64,000 bases of DNA. It comes from Scolanthus callimorphus (Eukaryota > Cnidaria > Anthozoa > Actiniaria > Edwardsiidae). Location of the stretch: contig CM066920.1 of NCBI GenBank assembly GCA_033964015.1, forward strand, positions 13,483,912-13,547,911, read 5' to 3'. Shown here in pieces: positions 37,101-46,360 of this stretch. A program made the position numbers and the translations under genes. Each line of letters opens with the position of its first letter. Position 1 is the first letter of the stretch. A model generated the notes under the pieces. It did not search any database, was not told where the DNA came from, and was given only the letters and a program-made list of their open reading frames with translations.

Positions 37101-40100
37101 AGCGCAGCGAGTGAGTAAATATTGTTTTTGACACGAGAAATAAATCCATATCTTCAAGCCACCGTGTAATGTTCTTTTTATTATATAAACACCAGTGAAA
37201 TACCAGGTGATCTCCCGCGCGAAAACTTGATATCTTCACACGTGAAAATATCATGTTATTTTCACATGTGAAAATATCACACCTGCCTTTGCTGAATGCT
37301 CGATTTTTAAGCTTAACTCAAATAAAATTTGAATTTGGTATTTCATTGATGTTTATATATATAATAAACAGAACATTACATGACCGCTTGGAGATACGAA
37401 TTTTATCTTCTCGTGTTCAAAATTTATCTCACTCGTTCGCTGCGCTCACTCGTGAGATAAATTTTCAACACTCGAAGATAAAATTCGTATCTCCGCGCGG
37501 CCATGTAATATCCTCTATATTCCACATACCATATTTGGAATCCTAGGAACGTTTTTTGTTATTTCTATTGAATTATAAGGTTGCAAAATCCATCAGAACT
37601 AACAGACATTTGAGAAATGATGTTCGTCTTTTTAATATTTTTTTCACCGAGAGCCTAGAAGCAGGAAGCCCACATAGTCACTAGAAAAACGACACAGTCG
37701 TTATGTGGATATTTACATCCGCGGCTTCTTTGTTTTTCAGCGTAAACTGAACGCTAGTGAGGCAGGATGGGATGAGTTAAGGACGGAAAGTGATCCGTGG
37801 GTCCTCTCTCGTCTTGTCTATGCTTGGTTAGAAGAACTCGCGGTAAGAAGCGCTTAAAGGCCTATTTACACGCTGCGATTTGTCGGGCCCCGTGTCTTGT
37901 GCTGCGTTCGGTGTCGGCCCGACACTGAAAATCTGTGGCATCGCGTCAGATTCAAATAACTTGCGGCTCAATAAACAATCGGGCCGACAAGTCGCAGCGT
38001 GTAAATGGGCCTTAAGCCTGGTTCACGCCAGATAAAAAACAATATTAATGTGCGCGATCTTATTTTGCGACAAGATAGAAGTCCCAACAGAAGGGGGGGG
38101 GGGACTTGCCATGTCGTTATGCTTTTCTTATGTTGCGATGTTAGAGAAGGAAAACCAAAACAGAAACGCAAAATGTGCCAACGTTTCGGACCTTTATTTC
38201 GGTCCTTCTTCAGGGCGACATACATACAGCCCCAACGTTGCGACCATATGGTTGCAAATGGCGATAAGATTGAGGGTTTGGCGAGTCGCCAAATGGCGTC
38301 CTACCTTCCCAGAAATTCCTTCTCAAAATTAGTTGTCAATAGCATTTTAATGAGGTAGGGAAGGGTGGCGACCAAACTTCACTTTTACCGAATAGAGTTT
38401 TTTATATAGGCGCCAATCGCACCTCTCGCAAAAAGTTTATATTACGCCCTTGGCTCTTGCACGCTTAATATTCGTCCACCGTGGACATAAAATAAGTAAA
38501 ATTGTAACCATGAAAACACATGTACATTTGCCCGTAGTAATCGAAATAATCATCCAGATTATAGAAAAACCTTTAAGTGTTAAACAAATGCAATTCTAGG
38601 TTGTTTTGACCTGTTATCAAGAGGATGGAATGTGATTGCGATGTGAGCTATTTTCTTGTCAGAGAAGTGGCCAGTAAGCGTGCGAGAGCCCCTTTAAGCT
38701 TCCTCAACGTTACTTTCAGGTAGTCATTTTTCATGGGTGACACTCCCGTAGGGGCGGGGATGAGGGAGGGAGCTATAATAATAAATATAATAATCAGTTT
38801 AATTACTCTTTTCGTAGCTTAACAGCTAAATTACAAGAGTGGTCAGGATTCAATTAATTACAAAAAATATTACATACATCTCACACACATCAACTATATC
38901 TATATGTGACAAACATACCTAATCGCTTTGTCGAGGCCACAGCTGGGTCACCCCTAGCAGCGCCAGACCGAAGATTATATCCATGAGACACACTTGTGCG
39001 CGGTGGTAACAAGTTGGCAAGGACACCAGTGTCCCGTACTCTCTGGATAAACTTAGTACAAGCTGCGTGGCGCCGATCCGAGAGAGTATGGAGACCACAG
39101 CGCACAAGTGCGTCTTCGTATGAGAACCCAGGATAGATGATACATAAGGCTGTTTTTTGAACACTCTCAACTAGAAAACTTAAGTACACTGGCAAGTTAG
39201 CCCAGACTGGAGAGGCATACTCCAGCACTGAGCGAATCAGGCTAGAGTACACCAAGACCAGGTCCTCTTCAACACACCAGCCTTCTTCAAGCAGCGCAGT
39301 GCGTATAGGCGTTTGCGCGCCCTCTTGACAATGTACTCGCAGTGGGTACTCCAGCATAGATTTTCTGCAATATATTCGGATGGTAGGTATGATGGTCGTA
39401 TTTTTTAGGGGTTAAAATCAGCGGTTCGGTATTTTTAGGTGTTGTTTTCAACTAAAATGGTACGCCGCTGAACCGTATGTTTTTGATTAATATTAATTTG
39501 AAATTAATTAAATTGTCATTTTAGGACCGACGAGTATTTTTAGGTGGTTGGTAATGTTCTTTGACCAGGTATTTTTAGGATGGAAGTTCGGTCTTCCTAA
39601 CGGCCATCCCTACCATTTTAACATTGAAGTGCCCCTTTCCCTCCGTGAGACTGCTGCAGGTATCATATAATAGCTGATCCAGGTCCTTTGTTTTTTGTCA
39701 AGGAGCCCGTCCTAAGTCCAGAGGATGTCGACCTCCTGTGCGAGAACACAAATGACCCAGTTCAAGCAGTCAAACTCTTACACAAGGTAAACTGAAAACT
39801 CAACACTAAATCACACTTCCTTGGTAGTATAATGCGATTTTTATCAACAAAAGATCTACAAATGGAGTTTAGTATCTGTAATGTTCATTCCACAGGGTAC
39901 CCGAGGTACGATTGAGTGTTTCGTAACGACAGTATGTGAGGTGAGTGTTCACCGCGACAAAAAATCTGCGAATGCGCATTTGTAACATGGTTCACATGTG
40001 GCATGGTGTACACGCCCGTACAGTCATACGTTTGTAACATGGTTCACATGCGGCATGGTGCACACGCCCACACACACACATACATTTGTAACATGGTTCA

Positions 40101-41352
40101 CATGTGGCATGGTGTACACGCCCGTACAGTCATACGTTTGTAACATGGTTCACATGCGGCATGGTGTACGCGCTCGTACAGTCATGCATTTGTAACATGG
40201 TTCACATGTGGCATGGTGTACACGCCCGTACAGTCATACGTTTGTAACATGGTTCACATGCAGCATGGTGCACACGCCCACACACACATACATTTGTAAC
40301 ATGGTTCACATGGGGCATGGTGCACACGCCCGTACAGTCATACGTTTGTAACATGGTTCACATGCGGCATGGTGCACACGCCCACGCACACACATACATT
40401 TGTAACATGGTTCACATGTGGCATGGTGCACACGCCCGTACAGTCATACGTTTGTAACATGGTTCACATGCGGCATGGTGCACACACCCACGCACACACA
40501 TACATTTGTAACATGGTTCACATGTGGCATGGTGTACACGCCCGTACAGTCATACGTTTGTAACATGTTTCACATGCGGCATGGTGCACACGCCCACACA
40601 CACACATACATTTGTAACATGGTTCACATGTGGCATGGTGCACATGCCCGTACAGTCATACAATTGTAACATGGTTCACATGTGGCATGGTGCACACGCC
40701 CGTACAGTCATACATTTGTAACATGGTTCACATGCGGCATGGTGCACACGCCCACACACACACATACATTTGTAACATGGTTCACATGTGGCATGGTGCA
40801 CACGCCCGCACAGTCATACATGTGTAACATGATTCACACGCGGCATGGTGTACGCGCTCGTACAGTCATACATTGTAACATGGTTCACATGTTGCATGTA
40901 GTCGCTAACCGAAAAGAAGAGGAAATAAATATTTTCATATGAAATACTCCAAAATATGGACTGCACTTTAGTCCAGGAATATGCAGGTCACAGTTTTAAG
41001 ATGCTAATTGCCAACGATATTATAATGCTTGTGTTCTCTACTAGCTGTTTCCCTTGCCGTCCGCCGACCTGGAAGACCGCGTACTGCGCAAACTCAGCAT
41101 GGTGCTCACACACAATCGCGTGCTGTCCTTGACCTTTCCCCGGGCCTCCCTCGACAGGATGGCATCTAACTCCTCAGGGGAGACCCTGAGTCCTCCCCAG
41201 GGGTAGAGGGAGAGGACGAAAGTGCTTTTGGTGATGGAAACACTGAAGAACCACTTGCAACAGCGATGTCATACAAACTGCTCGTTTTCTTGAGAGAACT
41301 ATTGAAGAGTCTGAAAGGAGAAAGACCTTCCACGTCATCCACATCAGCATGA
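26484..41352 (+). CDS. PTPDC1: PTPDC1, protein tyrosine phosphatase domain-containing 1 (about 15 exons)
   Basis: Dual-specificity-type cysteine phosphatase; the vertebrate family member is linked to centrosomes and cilia. Exons: 26484-26713, 26922-27002, 28846-28961, 29836-29857, 30399-30477, 30907-30934, 31026-31086, 31857-31882, 32742-32830, 34834-34933, 36061-36829, 37741-37842, 39703-39786, 39896-39940, 41045-41352. Start residues MASESNSGQVKWTHMAPKH; then CKYENPSRF, INLQHPGEHVSCG, FFYNFGWNDYG and LDMVKVMSFALQEGK. The P-loop is HCHAGLG-RTG, Cys-His-x5-Arg intact, split by an intron. PKAVQTRGQ and HHYLTRQNNLLHGFEAR follow, then a low-complexity exon and a C-terminal helical block (WVLSRLVYAWLEEL...EPVLSPEDVDLL). 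Frame breaks: one base lost in exon 31026-31086, phase mismatch at the 32830/34834 junction, shifts near 36318-36360 and at the A-run 36593-36598, and near 41177-41180. The last shift creates a stop at 41204; the family tail continues in another frame to 41352. Confidence 0.92.
27057..27656. mobile_element. Harbinger-like element with TAA target duplication
   Basis: 600 bp with near-perfect inverted ends of about 50 bp, starting TGCACCAGTCAATTGACAGC and including ATTCGCGCATTAGCGGGG. Flanked by TAA at 27054-27056 and 27657-27659, the TWA target of PIF/Harbinger. No transposase frame. In PTPDC1 intron 2. Confidence 0.8.
29136..29166 (-). ncRNA. Hammerhead-ribozyme-like core of a Penelope-like element
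   Basis: On the minus strand CTGATGA, then a hairpin (GGACA paired with TGTCT), then GAAAC: the conserved CUGANGA / stem II / GAAA arrangement. It lies directly downstream of the GIY-YIG remnant at 29172-29462, as in Penelope-like elements, many of which carry hammerhead motifs in terminal repeats. Stems I and III could not be confirmed by eye, so activity is unproven. Confidence 0.6.
29172..29462 (-). pseudogene. Penelope-like element C-terminal fragment (GIY-YIG region)
   Basis: The minus-strand frame reads AETSPVAAHFNPTKVGHTLE, DLVIKCIKKV, LSVEGYWIEKLKTMAPDGLN and REELLLYY. This block (VAAHFN...GHTLEDL...EGYWIEKLxTLxPxGLN) is the C-terminal end of the endonuclease region of Penelope-like retroelements. 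Only about 95 codons remain; 5' truncation is typical. Antisense within the PTPDC1 intron between exons 28961 and 29836. Confidence 0.75.
31126..31160. repeat. CTGT microsatellite
   Basis: Imperfect (CTGT)n, about nine units, within 50 bp of the PTPDC1 exon ending at 31086. Confidence 0.9.
32962..34123. mobile_element. AGAGCGG MITE, split by a nested insertion
   Basis: Outer ends AGAGCGGATTTCACATGACT and complement AGTCATGTGAAAACCGCTCT, preceded and followed by TA. The uninterrupted copy at 35659-35890 shows the expected 230-bp structure. The outer element is opened at 33079/33983 by a 903-bp element. Confidence 0.85.
33080..33982. mobile_element. Harbinger-like element nested in a MITE
   Basis: Ends GGGACCGATCGTTTATTACG and complement, flanked by TAA at 33077-33079 and 33983-33985. 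The empty-site family copy at 35659-35890 lacks this insert and has one such site, confirming the boundaries. Inside is a tandem pair of about 155 bp (AAAAAAGAAGGCCTTATTAT...) from about 33459 to 33770. No transposase frame seen. Confidence 0.85.
34455..34738 (-). mobile_element. MITE, copy 1 of the GTTTACA family
   Basis: Shares ordered blocks in inverse orientation with 50114-50408: GTAAACGAGATGCAAATC, ATGCGATTTGA-like, and CATGTTTGAAATCTC. Ends in GTAAACGGACC(T). In PTPDC1, between exons 32830 and 34834. Confidence 0.7.
34977..35190 (+). repeat. Interspersed repeat, copy 2 of 3 (GGCGCCAAT family)
   Basis: Starts GGGCCCGACCATATGGTCAC, carries AGCTGTCAACAGCATTAATG and TGACCAAACTTCACT, ends TTATTTAGGCGCCAATG. 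It begins about 40 bp after the PTPDC1 exon ending at 34933. Confidence 0.65.
35659..35890. mobile_element. AGAGCGG MITE, intact copy
   Basis: 230 bp with AGAGCGGATTTCACATGACT and its complement at the ends, flanked by TA. Serves as the empty-site reference for the nested insertion at 33080-33982. Confidence 0.85.
36936..36961. repeat. 26-base C homopolymer
   Basis: Uninterrupted C run in the PTPDC1 intron after exon 36829. Similar long C/G runs occur near 26193, 45969, 46005, 48689 and 48719; run lengths are probably unreliable in the assembly. Confidence 0.8.
37031..37515. mobile_element. Foldback MITE with TATA-type flanks
   Basis: Ends GAGGATATTACACGGTGGC and complement GGCCATGTAATATCCTC, each arm itself containing large palindromes (for example CGAAGATATGGATTT / AAATCCATATCTTC and ATACGAATTTTATCTTC / GAAGATAAAATTCGTAT). 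Flanked by TATA. Strong potential for cruciform or hairpin. Confidence 0.8.
37855..38015. mobile_element. Short MITE with TTAA borders
   Basis: Left TTAAAGGCCTATTTACACGC and right GCGTGTAAATGGGCCTTAA, with inner TGCGATTTGTCGG / CCGACAAGTCGCA. Starts 12 bp after the PTPDC1 exon ending at 37842. TTAA at both sides suggests a piggyBac/Kolobok-like origin. Confidence 0.65.
38183..38213 (-). ncRNA. Second hammerhead-like core
   Basis: Minus strand: CTGAAGA, stem GGACC...GGTCC, GAAACG. It fits CUGANGA / stem II / GAAA with a perfect 5-bp stem, and the following GAAACGTTG matches the motif at 29136-29166. No protein fragment of the parent element is visible nearby. Confidence 0.55.
38229..38455 (+). 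repeat. Interspersed repeat, copy 3 of 3 (GGCGCCAAT family)
   Basis: GCGACCATATGGTTGCAAATGG at the start, TAGTTGTCAATAGCATTTTA, GCGACCAAACTTCACT, TATATAGGCGCCAATCGCAC at the end. Confidence 0.6.
38776..39363 (-). pseudogene. Non-LTR retrotransposon 3' end
   Basis: Minus-strand frame includes LVLVYSSLIRSVLEYASPVW, PVYLSFLVESVQKTALCII and ALVRCGLHTLSDRRHAAC, the conserved region C-terminal to the reverse transcriptase of CR1/L2/jockey-class elements, ending RLGMFVTYRYS. The 3' end runs into an ATA/AAT microsatellite at 38776-38800, as usual for this class. 5'-truncated, antisense in a PTPDC1 intron. Confidence 0.85.
39979..40895. repeat. 53-bp minisatellite with 106-bp higher-order period
   Basis: About 17 units each starting TTTGTAACATGGTTCACATG and containing GGCATGGTG. 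Two variants alternate: one ending GCCCGTACAGTCATAC and one with an (AC)n expansion. Overlapping ORFs of 64-86 codons are repeat by-products. Between PTPDC1 exons 39896-39940 and 41045-41352. Confidence 0.92.
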
Positions 41353-43271
41353 TTTTGAAAAATTTTAACGAATTTAAATTAAGCTACAATCCCGGTCAAA
41401 ACTTTTGACCCACATCTTAAAGATTTAGATACCTAGAGTCCTCCGCCATGCAGCTCATTTCTCCCCCTTTCCCTCCGATCAATGTTAGGGCTGTAGAGAT
41501 ATCATCGGGATTTTGTGTAGTTTGGGTTTCAACATTGTACAGGAGGAGAGGGGGAGACGCATTGCTGTTGTCGTATCTTTCGTCGTTCTTGGGTCTTACT
41601 AAATGCAGGGAGTGTGTCAACTTAATTTAGCGTTGATTGTTTATCCGTACGTTACTAGGAGTGAGATATTATTAATGAAAACTTCATACGCCCTCACCGA
41701 TAATTGTTGCATGAGTAACAAACAGCCGCCTTTCTCAGCGTTACCTGCAGCGTTGCGTGACGACTCAGGTGTGGCTGCGCATGTCACTGTATATAAAACA
41801 TGAATTTTTAGTTTTCTAATTTATGAATAGAGGTTATTCCTCAATAGGTATATAGTTACGAAATGGTATTTAGTTATTTTATTGTTGACTCTCGGAGAGC
41901 CATTTCCCCACTAGGCAGCACTGCACAGCAAGATGGAATATAATACACATGGTATTTATGAAGTTATTTATTACGTTGCTATGGCTGCCGAGATGTACAT
42001 AGTTTGCTGTGTAGATCAGATATATAATGTCATCTTCATCTGGACTAATAAAGGTTTCCTACTCCTGCCTGTTTGTTTTATTTCACTAGAAAATCCTAAA
42101 TTGACACTAATGTTTACTAGGATAATAGGGAAATAGTGTGTTTTGTGGTCCCGAAACCGCTGATGTTTCCCGTAGTGGAGCTGAGACCACAAAACATACT
42201 GCTTTTCCGAGGTTCCAGTATTATCATACCAGTATCAAAGGTAACAAAACAAAAACAGAGAAATAAAGAACAGTTTTTTTTTATGCGTGCAAAGGCGCTT
42301 ACGCCGATGTGGTGGATTTTTTTGTTTTGTTTTTTCATTCACGTGACTTTATCATTCAGTGATGGTTAAAAGAGCTAAAACTGGTTGTACAAGTTAGACG
42401 CGCAGCATCGCTCTTCAACTCGTTTTGCAACAATTTTGCTAAAGTACAAGTCGATCGTTTTTGTTACCCGTTTTACCCCTCCTTAAAATAGTTTTTCAGT
42501 GATGGTGCACTAGTAAGTTATTTGCAGTTTATTTCCTTGTGCTTCTACCAATCAATCTGATCCTCCGATATATAATACTGATGAGTATGTGGTGCAAATG
42601 CACCACAGCTTGTGACGGGAAGAGTATCCATAGCAACGCACGACACCTCTAAATATACCCTACTTTTTTCACTTTAAAAATTGATATCTCGAAAATCCGC
42701 GTAAATTTTTCTCCAAAATCGCAAATAATGAGCGAGAGTAGTTTTATGAAGTTGAAAATAAAAAAAGTTATCAGTAAGAACATGCACACCTCAGCAAAAC
42801 ATGTTTTTTCTGAATATTTTTGTAATTTTAGATTAAATTCGCCAATAATTGTAAGCAGCTCAGACTGATAACGATTAAAATATATCCAAATTTCAAAAAA
42901 TTCACCGTCAAGTTTTCCTATAATTGCGCGTGCAGTGAGCATGTCCCAAAATAACACGATCTGCAGAAGTGCAAATACCTTACTAGTGCACTATCACTGA
43001 AAAACTATTTCAAGCCTCCTTAAGGATTTTGTGCCTCGCATTTCCCCAGCTTTACGTTGCGATAATTATGAGGTGACTAATTGAGGACCAGCTAAATTAA
43101 TCTTCAACAGATAATTGTTTATCCGCTCATTAGGAAGTAGGGGAGGTACCGTTCAATATTTAAGTTCGTTATCTTAAAATATTTCTCCCATCGATTTAGC
43201 CATGAAAATAATTGATTATTTATCGACTGAACCAGGAGCCCTGAGCAGTACATTTTCCGCTGCTCTACAAC
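41353..43271. other. Intergenic region PTPDC1 - matrix-protein gene
   Basis: No gene recognised. AATAAA at 42047-42052 could polyadenylate PTPDC1 with a long 3'UTR. A MITE occupies 42487-43014. The rest is AT-rich with nothing identifiable. Confidence 0.5.
42487..43014. mobile_element. MITE with AAATAGTTTTTCAGTGAT termini
   Basis: Inverted ends of about 38 bp: AAATAGTTTTTCAGTGATGG then TGCACTAGTAAG, matched at the right by CTTACTAGTGCACTATCACTG and AAAAACTATTT. 528 bp, AT-rich interior, no coding capacity. Confidence 0.8.
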
Positions 43272-46200
43272 ATGTTACTTTCTGTTTTCTTCCTGGGAAG
43301 TCTTATTTATCATGTACGCTCCATCTACGGAGAAGACTGGGAAAACAGAGTTTACACTGCCAATCAAGGTGCGTTTTCCATTTAAATACTCGTCCTTTCT
43401 AAAGAACAAAAGATGCGCATTTGTATCATACATACGTGACTCGTTTTTTTTTCTTCAAATCTCACCTTTTTGTGAAATGCTACTCACAGTCAGGGACTCT
43501 TAGATTTGTTTTTCCACCAATTATTGAAAATACCCGTGTAGAACAAAAGCGTGGAAGCCATGTTGCTGCTAGGAACAAAAGCGGTAGCCGAACTTTCCTT
43601 TCAATGTTTTCGGCACCAATATGGCCCGCCAGTGACGTCACATGCAATCCAAGGATTGTTTCTGTGTTGTATTCAAACTTGACAGGAAAGAAGCTTCAGG
43701 CTAATACTCTAGCTAGGCATGATGCTGACTGGCCTCTAGACTGCGCCATGTTGTGTATGAAGACGCTCAAGTGTAAATCGTTCAACTTCAGGCTCCACAG
43801 GGCGGCAGCCGAGGAGAGTGTCAGGTCAACAATTCATCCAAAAACGAGCAACCGAACTGGATGAAGAACTCATTACATTGGGCTTACTATGAAGACATGG
43901 AAATCGAAGTAAGTCAGCATATCCTACGAATCATAACAAGTAGTTGCACAAGTATACGGGCCTGTTTAATGAGACGCTCTATGCCGCACCATTTTAAACC
44001 ATACCACACCATGCCGTGCCAAGGGTCCGTACTTTACATACCAAATAACCATACCTTGCCGCACGGACACCATACCATCTTGTGCAATTCCACATGCCAT
44101 ATGGTATAACATACCTCGAATCCGTACACTTACCGTTCCAGATTACCATACGGCACCAACTATAACTATTCATGTACCTTCACCCGACTATTTGTCTGCA
44201 TGTTTCCACAGGAAGTTGAGACATGTCTGGATTTGTATCATCGTGGTTTGGCAGAGCGCAATGGTATCTATTCCCTATATGATCGCGAAATGGGTCAAAT
44301 CGCCCACACATACTGTGACTTCACAAGCGAACCTGGCTCTGTCTGGACTCTGGTTATGTCCTGGGCCCATGCAAACAGTCACAAACAGCGTTATTGCACA
44401 AAGTCACAAGCAGAGGATTCAGCAGAAAACAAACTGCGGCCCAACTGGGAAGACTACCGCCTGTGCTACACTCGTATGTCTTTCATTTCCAAGCGCTCTA
44501 CCCACTGGCGAGTTACGACTCAGTTCCAGAATAACAACGGCTCGCGCAGAGATTACATGAGAGGAAAAGTTTCGGAGTTGGATGTGCTAAACTTTTTCGG
44601 AATGTGGGTTTGCAAGCCGGTGGAGCTTATTAACGTAAGAGGTAAGGAATTATTTACAACGTCAGGGGCGGCGGAGCACCCTAAAAAGTAGTCTCCTACG
44701 CAGCCCGTGTTTTGTGTCGGTCACGCAACGCTTCCTGTGTGGGGAGGGAAGCGTTGCGTGACCGACACAAAACACGGTGCGTAGGAGACTACCTAAAAAG
44801 TGGGGGTGCCGAAGAGGCAAAAAACGAATTGAACACGTAATTTTCGTGCGCGAAAACACTTTGCAGACAATGTGAAAAAGCGCCTGTAGTTAGGTTTGCC
44901 CGATCTAGTTCACTTGCAAGTAACAGAAACAAAACAGAAACAAAAAGGACACGCTTCGATCTTTTCTTTTGTTCCTTTTCTTCTTTTCGTGTAAATACAA
45001 AAAATATATCTAGCTTCAAAAGTTGGGGTGCTCAGTCTAGTCGACCGCTTGTACTGTATATACACAAAAGCTCATGATGTAAAAGCGTGAAACGCTGTCA
45101 TTGGGGTATATCCACTCCATTTTCACAAGTAATGTTATTTTTAGAACCCTTCGCGCCAAAACTGACCAATCACAGCGCTCGCACTGCAACAGCTCGCATA
45201 TTTCAAATGAAATTAAAAATGGCGGACGAGACGGCGGAGGGAAGTGGCAGTACTACTAGCAGCGATTATTTCGAAAGCAGCGAACTAGAAGAAATATCAG
45301 AATCAGAGGAAAGGAGTTCAGAATCAGAAGAAGAGAGCTCGATCAAAAGAAGAGGTTTTTACGGATTTAGTAGAAGTTCGCTCGCACCACCGATATTCAC
45401 TGTTGTCAGAATCATTCATAATTGTTCCGCTTCATGATAAAACCTCACAGTACAGATCCCCAAAGCTACTCCATGAATATTATATCTTTCCAAAACCACT
45501 GTGTTCTTTATTTGACACCGGGAGACAACCATTTATGTATAGGATTCGAATATCCTAAGTTCGGTTCGAGCGATCAGGGACGGCTTCAACACATTGCTTT
45601 AAAATTTGCGTCTCGACACTTATTATTGGTTCCTTTTAATTGGAAAAAAATAAGGAATGGGTTTTAAATAGAATGGAAACAGAAAAACCTCACAAGGACG
45701 GCGTTTAGAAAGAGGTTTGGGGAATTTTGGCCAGCATTTAGTTGAATTTAGTTGCCGGTTCGCGGAATATGTAAATTAGGCAAATCTAAAAATAACTACA
45801 CTTGGGAAAATGGAGTGGGTCGAGTACAATGCTCGTTTCACGCTTTTACATCATGAGCTTTTGATATACATTATTACATGACGACAATACAGAATGTTTC
45901 TAAAATATAGGGAAATATATTTTGGGACGCCCAACCTTTAAATCTCAAACAGCCTTTCTTCTTGTCAACCCCCCCCCCCCCCCATCGTTGTACTTACCCC
46001 TTCCCCCCCCCCCCCCCCCCCCCCCCCCCGTTGTACTTAGACTCTTATGTTATTTACATCGCAGGACACATCGGCAGGAATTGAAAGTGATGCTTTGGCA
46101 GAAGCCCGGAGTCCATCTGTTCCATACGGACTCGACTAGAAAGCAGTGTGATTACGACGCATCTCAGGGGAGCGTTCATAATGAAAACAACTTCGGTTCC

Positions 46201-46360
46201 TATTACCGAGGCGTACAACCCTGCCTTCACAGGCACAGCAAGTGCCACTGCCACAACCCAATGGTGGTTTGGCGGATATCTGTATAAAGTGCCTGTGCAC
46301 ATGAGGCGACATATTTTGTGGTGTAGGGATATCTCAGTCCTCCGAGCTGTCTCAAGGCAA
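43272..46360 (+). CDS. PAN + fibrinogen-like secreted protein, skeletal organic matrix protein 5-like
   Basis: Probable exons: 43272-43368 (signal peptide, starts MLLSVFFLGSLIYHV), about 43640-43908, 44212-44641, 46065-46360. Exon 2 has a PAN/Apple-like block with paired cysteines: DCAMLCMKTLKCKSFNF, then ECQVNNSS...WAYYEDME. Exon 3 is a fibrinogen-related module: NGIYSLYDREMGQIAHTYCD, FTSEPGSVWTLVMSW and STHWRVTTQF. Exon 4 has the C-terminal part: LWQKPGVHLFHTDS, CDYDASQGSV, then TTQWWFGGYLYK. This order matches the coral 'uncharacterized skeletal organic matrix protein 5' family, secreted proteins found in coral skeleton. Junctions 43908/44212 and 44641/46065 keep phase. One-base shifts near 43795-43815, 46078 and 46205, and a phase mismatch after exon 1, leave an intact product unproven: a recent pseudogene or sequence errors. 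A further 3' exon (after AG at 46702) is possible. Confidence 0.65.
44689..44791. mobile_element. 103-bp perfect foldback with 9-bp target duplication
   Basis: TAGTCTCCTACGCAGCCCGTG and onwards is repeated inverted with one mismatch, arms about 45 bp, loop about 10. Flanks CCTAAAAAG at 44680-44688 and 44792-44800. Mutator-type duplication length; same TAG(A/T)CT termini as 4536-4676. Lies 47 bp after the exon ending at 44641. Confidence 0.9.
45065..45863. mobile_element. 799-bp DNA transposon with 7-bp target duplication
   Basis: 30-bp perfect inverted ends starting CAAAAGCTCATGATGTAAAA. A second matched block (CCACTCCATTTTC) lies further in. Flanked by ATATACA at 45058-45064 and 45864-45870. 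Inside, an ORF from 45219 reads MADETAEGSGSTTSSDYFES followed by a Glu/Ser-rich stretch to KRRGFYGFSR, like the acidic N-terminus of a transposase whose remainder is deleted. The superfamily is uncertain. Confidence 0.85.
45219..45437 (+). pseudogene. Acidic ORF remnant inside the 7-bp-TSD transposon
   Basis: From MADETAEGS the frame encodes about 50 residues dominated by Ser and Glu (ELEEISESEERSSESEEESS), then a basic-aromatic turn KRRGFYGF. No catalytic motif. Probably the start of a transposase truncated by internal deletion; not recognised further. Confidence 0.5.

Noticed and set aside
39979..40895. Possible CRISPR-like array of regular repeats
   Set aside because: Units abut without unique spacers, and the DNA is clearly eukaryotic.
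39998..40942. Overlapping ORFs rich in HMWHG and THTHT
   Set aside because: By-products of the 53-bp satellite in a PTPDC1 intron.
43202..43402. ORF starting MKIIDYLSTEPG as the matrix-gene start
   Set aside because: The frame at 43272 gives a clear hydrophobic signal peptide with a donor at 43369; the longer ORF does not.
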